A stretch of 64,000 nt of DNA, from the NCBI RefSeq assembly GCF_003626645.1, contig NZ_RBAM01000004.1:372001-436000 (forward strand). The letters are read 5' to 3'. The notes under the pieces were generated by a model. It was not told the origin of the DNA. It made no database searches and saw nothing but the letters and a program-made list of their open reading frames with translations. Source of the DNA: Streptomyces klenkii (GTDB taxonomy: Bacteria > Actinomycetota > Actinomycetes > Streptomycetales > Streptomycetaceae). A program made the position numbers and the translations under genes. Shown piece after piece: positions 60,729 through 64,000 of this stretch (position 1 is the stretch's first letter; each line of letters opens with the position of its first letter).

Positions 60729-61331
60729 CTACAGCTCCGGCTCCGGCCGCCCGCGGTGCCGGGACCACTCCGGCGCGAGGATCGACATCACCACGGCGTC
60801 GACCTGCTCGCCCTCCCACAGCAGCGCGCCCCGCAGCACGCCCTCCGGTACGAAGCCGGCCTTCTCGTAGACGCGCCGGGCGCGCGGGTTGAAGGCGTAC
60901 ACCTCCAGCGAGATGCGGTGCAGGCCCAGCGTCTCGAACCCGTAGCCGACGATCAGCCGGGTCGCCTCGGTCCCCAGCCCGCGTCCGGGTGCGCCGGGCA
61001 CGGAGCAGATGCGGAAGCTACAGCTCTCGTTGCCCGGATCCCACTCGTTGAGGACCGCCTCCCCGACGACCTGCCCGGTCGCCCGCTCCACGATCGCGAG
61101 GTCCAGACGGTCGTCCTGGGCGCCGCGCGAGGAGTACCAGGCCCGCAGCCCGGCCTCGTCGTATGCGGCGTGGTAACCGGTCAGCCGCGACGTCTCCTCG
61201 TCCCGGAACATGGGAAGGAGCGCGGGCACGTCGTCCACGGTGACCGGTCACAGCAGGGCGAGCTCGCCGGTGAGCGTGGGCTTGAAGGCGAAGCCGGGGG
61301 CGGCCGGAACGCCTTTGTCGTGATCATCCAT
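60729..61331 (-). pseudogene. GNAT acetyltransferase interrupted by an in-frame TGA at codon 28
   Basis: From ATG 61331 the frame reads MDDHDKGVPAAPGFAFKPTL and continues TGELALL, then TGA (61250-61248). It resumes in the same frame as PVTVDDVPALLPMFRDEE and a full GNAT domain (SVPGAPGRGLGTEATRLIVGYGF). GNAT proteins of this type normally read LLRP here, so a single CGA-to-TGA change explains the break. ATG 61331 has CACACT six bases upstream, the same leaderless signature as tadA. A shortened protein could start at GTG 61238 (169 residues) and keep the acetyl-CoA site, so residual function is possible. Confidence 0.8.
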
Positions 61332-61501
61332 GGGCGCAGTGTGCGACGGCGGGGGACGCGCTGTCGTCCGGATATCCGCTGCCGGCCGGGCGATTCGCCG
61401 GCTCTAAGCCCCGCGCCCGCTCAGTCCCGCCCGCTCTCGGGCCTGGTCCGTCCTCAGCCCCGCCCGCTCTCAGACTCGCCCGCTCTCTGTCCCGCCCGCC
61501 C

Positions 61502-62773
61502 TCAGGCCCGGTCCGGCAGCGGATCGTGCCGGACGCGCGGGGCAGGCACGCCCTCTGCGGTCAGCCGTGCCACGAGCGGTCCGGCCATGTCCGGCGGGCC
61601 GCTCACGAAGGCGAGGTGCCGGGACCAGTCGCCGTGCCCCGCGACGACGTCGGCCAGCGCGCCGTACTCGCCCGGGCCGGGCCCCTCGCCGATCACCTGC
61701 GTGACCCGCAGCCACGGGTAGCGGCGGCGCAACTCCGCCGGCGCCTCCGTGTCGTACAGCGCCGAAGGGTGCCGCACCCCGAGGAAGAGGTGCACGCCGC
61801 GCTGCGCGACCCTGTGCGCGGCCAGCTCCTGGAGCAGTGCCTTGACCGCGGCCCAGCCGGTGTCGGCCGCGACGAGCAGCAGGTCGTGCGCGGCGTCCTC
61901 GTTGTCCAGCGTCATCGTGCCGCCCGGCGGACCGAGCCGCAGGACGTCGCCGACACGGGTGCGCGCCACGAGGGCCTCGCTGACGCCTCCGCGGCCGGTC
62001 AGTTTCACGTGGAACTCCAGCTCGCCGTCCGGGCGGGGCGCGCAGGCGACGGAGTACTGCCGCCACGCCTGCGGCAGGGCCGGCGAGGCCACGGAGGCGA
62101 ACTGCCCGGCCCGGTACGGGTACGGCTCGTGCGGCCGTACGCGCAGGACGGCGAGGTCCGCGCGCCGCAGGTCGTGGTCCGTGACCGTGGCCTGCCAGGC
62201 CGCGGGCTCGCCCAGGGCGGCCTCCGCGCCCTCGACCATGGCCGCCACCGCGAACCGCAGCATGCGCACCCACGCCCGCTCCATGCCCTCGCTCCAGCGC
62301 GGGCCCGCCGTGCGGCGCAGCGCCTCGCACAGCGCGGCTTCGAACGCCCGGTAGTGCGCGGGCCGTACGCCCAGCTTGCGGTGGTCGCGCCCGAGGCGGG
62401 TGAAGGTGGCCGCGACGGCGTCGGGGTCGTGGAGGTTCTCGATCAGGTACCAGAAGATCGCTTCGAGGTGCTTGCGCTGGAACTCCATCGACTCCGGGAA
62501 GAGCCGCCGCAGGTAGGGCCGGTGCGCGAACATCGCGTCGTAGAGGTGGGCGATCAAGTCCTCGAAGGGCGTGACGAGTTCGAGGTGGTCGGTGATGACG
62601 CGCTGGTCGGCGGCGCCGTCGTACGGCTGCTGCGCCGCCGCCGTGCCCGTCGTCTCTCCGGCACCCTCCGCCCCCTGGCGCCCGGTACCCGCGGGGGAGA
62701 GCAGCCGCCTGCGGAGCCGCATCGCGTCGTGCCTGGCGAGCAGGGAGTGGTAGGTGTCGTTGACGGCGTTCAC
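61502..62773 (-). CDS. Flavohaemoprotein-like globin/FAD/NAD reductase
   Basis: This 423-residue protein joins a globin domain (about 60-190) with proximal His131 (GRDHRKLGVRP) to a ferredoxin-reductase module. The module has the FAD motif RQYSVACAP and the NAD-binding segment LLLVAADTGWAAVKALL. Such proteins oxidise nitric oxide to nitrate, which fits the nitrite-reducing neighbourhood. The first 60 residues are an unstructured extension. GTG 62773 has a GGAG about eleven bases upstream; a longer frame reaches 62833. A 13/14 parS match lies inside the gene. Confidence 0.87.
   Translation of the reverse strand: MNAVNDTYHSLLARHDAMRLRRRLLSPAGTGRQGAEGAGETTGTAAAQQPYDGAADQRVITDHLELVTPFEDLIAHLYDAMFAHRPYLRRLFPESMEFQRKHLEAIFWYLIENLHDPDAVAATFTRLGRDHRKLGVRPAHYRAFEAALCEALRRTAGPRWSEGMERAWVRMLRFAVAAMVEGAEAALGEPAAWQATVTDHDLRRADLAVLRVRPHEPYPYRAGQFASVASPALPQAWRQYSVACAPRPDGELEFHVKLTGRGGVSEALVARTRVGDVLRLGPPGGTMTLDNEDAAHDLLLVAADTGWAAVKALLQELAAHRVAQRGVHLFLGVRHPSALYDTEAPAELRRRYPWLRVTQVIGEGPGPGEYGALADVVAGHGDWSRHLAFVSGPPDMAGPLVARLTAEGVPAPRVRHDPLPDRA
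62002..62015. promoter_or_regulatory. parS-like site (13/14) inside the flavohaemoprotein gene
   Basis: GTTTCACGTGGAAC differs from the parS consensus at one position. It overlaps codons for Phe-His-Val-Lys-Leu, so part of the match could come from codon choice. Confidence 0.55.
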
Positions 62774-62998
62774 GGGTGGGCAGCTCCTCGAAGGCTCCTC
62801 GCACACGGGCTGGGGCGCGCGCCAGTATGGCAACGGGCCCGGGGGACCGCCCGGCCCTGGTCAGCAGGGCCGTTCGGCCCTATCGGCGGGGTGCGCACAG
62901 GGTGTGGGCTGGGCCTGCGGTTCGTTGCGCCCGGACCCGGCAGCGGTGCCCGCACCCTGGTGCGCGGTGCCCCTGCCGGGCCCGGACATACTGCGCGT

Positions 62999-63736
62999 AT
63001 GGACCGAACCGATCCGGAAAAAGCGGTAGCAATGGAACCGGAAGAAGCGGGCGCAATGGAAACAGCCGCGCCCTTGCGCGTGTTCATCCTCGACGACCAC
63101 GAGGTGGTCCGCCGCGGAGTCCGCGACCTCCTCGAAGCGGAGCCGGACGTCGAGGTCGTGGGGGAGGCGGCCACGGGCCGGGAGGCCCTCGCACGCGTCC
63201 CGGCGACCCGCCCGCACGTGGCCGTCCTCGACGTACGGCTCGGGGAGAGCGGCACGGAGGGCGGCGACCACGGCGGCATCGAGGTGTGCCGCGAACTCCG
63301 CGCCCGCATGCCGGGGCTGGCCTGCCTGATGCTGACGTCCTTCGACGACGACGAGGCCCTCTTCGACGCCATCATGGCGGGCGCCGCGGGCTACGTCCTC
63401 AAGCAGATCAACGGCTCGGAGCTGGTAACGGCGGTACGGACGGTGGCCACGGGAAAGTCGACACTCGACCCCCGCACGGCATCCCGGGTCATGGACCGGC
63501 TGCGCACCCCGCGGGAACCGGAGGTGCTCGAGACGTCGGAACTGGACCGCCTCTCGCCCCGCGAACGGGAGATCCTCGACCTCATAGGCGAGGGCCTGAC
63601 GAACCGCCAGATCGCCGACCGTCTCTTCCTTGCGGAGAAGACGGTGAAGAACCGCATCTCATCGATCCTGGCGAAGCTGGGGGTGGGGCGGCGGGTCCAG
63701 GCGGCGGTCATAGCGGGCAGGACGAAGAGGTCGTAG
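62999..63736 (+). CDS. NarL/DevR-type response regulator
   Basis: This 245-residue protein has a receiver domain with Asp32-Asp33, phosphoacceptor Asp78 (VAVLDVRLGESG) and Lys135 (GYVLKQ). A C-terminal LuxR-type helix-turn-helix follows (LSPREREILDLIGEGLTNRQIADRLFLAEKTVKNRISSILAKL). It belongs to the DevR/DosR-like branch, often linked to hypoxia or NO sensing. The ATG lacks a Shine-Dalgarno sequence and has CATACT six bases upstream. The convergent kinase fragment at the window edge could be its partner. Confidence 0.92.
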   Translation: MDRTDPEKAVAMEPEEAGAMETAAPLRVFILDDHEVVRRGVRDLLEAEPDVEVVGEAATGREALARVPATRPHVAVLDVRLGESGTEGGDHGGIEVCRELRARMPGLACLMLTSFDDDEALFDAIMAGAAGYVLKQINGSELVTAVRTVATGKSTLDPRTASRVMDRLRTPREPEVLETSELDRLSPREREILDLIGEGLTNRQIADRLFLAEKTVKNRISSILAKLGVGRRVQAAVIAGRTKRS

Positions 63737-63832
63737 GGGTCGTAGCGGCCGTAGAGGTCGTAGGAGCCGTAGGGGCATAGGGCATGTGGAGGCGTAGGGG
63801 CGTAGGGGCCGCCCGCGTGGGAGCTCCGTGAC

Positions 63833-64000
63833 TCAGTCGGGCAGCGGCACGCTCCATACGATCCGCGTGCCCCCGCCCTCGGGTATCTCCACGGCCAGCC
63901 GGCCGTCGTGGAGCTCGGCCCGGGACCGCATGTTGGCCAGGCCGCCGCGCCGCGGGGCGGACCCGACGCCCACGCCGTCGTCCGTCACCGTCAGCGTGGC
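63833..64000 (-). CDS. C-terminal end of a sensor histidine kinase (partial)
   Basis: The last 55 residues read ATLTVTDDGVGVGSAPRRGG and continue LANMRSRAELHDGRLAVEI to a TGA at 63835-63833. DDGVG is the G1 box and GGLANMRSRAE the G2 region of a HisKA_3/DevS-type HATPase domain. The rest lies beyond the window. It is convergent with the NarL-type regulator and a plausible partner for it. Confidence 0.87.
   Translation of the reverse strand, partial: ATLTVTDDGVGVGSAPRRGGLANMRSRAELHDGRLAVEIPEGGGTRIVWSVPLPD

Overview
The window is about 70% G+C chromosomal DNA. Its gene content points to a Streptomyces or close relative: an ECF SigE-type sigma factor, a SigF/SigN-type sigma pair with a STAS anti-anti-sigma factor, a subtilisin-inhibitor (SSI) protein, a LytR_C protein, upp, tadA, many MFS pumps paired with TetR/MarR/ArsR regulators, and a full nitrate-assimilation operon. 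A perfect 14-bp parS site at 4982 and a second 13/14 copy at 62002 suggest the segment lies within the ParB-loaded region around oriC, so it is core chromosome rather than chromosome arm. No CRISPR array, rRNA or prophage is seen. Four tRNA genes are present: Ser-GCT, Arg-ACG, initiator Met-CAT and Ser-CGA.

Layout. 1-5.7 kb: end of an unidentified gene, ECF sigma factor, small membrane protein, acyl-CoA ligase, and an MFS pump divergent from its TetR repressor with two operators and the parS site between them. 5.7-11.7 kb: a 1,477-residue PAS/kinase-like/receiver-like protein with a very long Pro/Ala/Gly repeat region, an SSI inhibitor and three tRNAs. 11.8-17.7 kb: an OmpR-type two-component system followed by a GT2-GtrA glycosyltransferase and a GT39/ArnT-like membrane glycosyltransferase. 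17.7-24.3 kb: three drug-efflux and regulator units and a lipoprotein. 24.4-28 kb: the general-stress-type sigma pair, a Dabb protein and a STAS protein.

28-33.2 kb holds the most striking system: a compact lasso-peptide gene cluster. It contains a 66-residue precursor with the canonical leader motif, a cyclase, a PqqD/RRE protein and a B2 transglutaminase-like protease, coupled by overlaps. The predicted core is HNGPLPPDSPNTRALV with a His1-Asp8 ring. 33.3-39.3 kb returns to housekeeping: HhH-GPD glycosylase, LytR_C protein, upp, tadA with its usual partner gene, tRNA-Ser(CGA), and a transaldolase-like protein that has lost its catalytic lysine.

39.3-45.8 kb is a second small biosynthetic operon, preceded by a perfect CRP-type site (TGTGA-N6-TCACA). 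It encodes a cysteine-synthase-like PLP enzyme, an ATP-grasp ligase, an FMN reductase, a serine acetyltransferase, a methyltransferase and an exporter. The suggested product is a beta-substituted alanine that is ligated, methylated and exported. A 264-bp IS200/IS605-type remnant sits exactly at the serine acetyltransferase stop codon. 45.9-50 kb carries a VOC protein, an SDR/CHMI-family operon and an MFS/ArsR pair.

50.1-64 kb is inorganic nitrogen metabolism: a HemD-winged-helix regulator (NnaR-like), nitrate reductase, an FAD reductase component, nitrite reductase large subunit, a NirD-NarK fusion and a sirohydrochlorin chelatase-like protein, all tightly coupled. A flavin-binding protein, a GNAT gene broken by an in-frame TGA, a flavohaemoprotein, a NarL-type response regulator and the end of a histidine kinase follow. 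Many genes here lack a Shine-Dalgarno sequence and instead carry a -10-like hexamer exactly six bases before the start codon, which suggests leaderless mRNAs.
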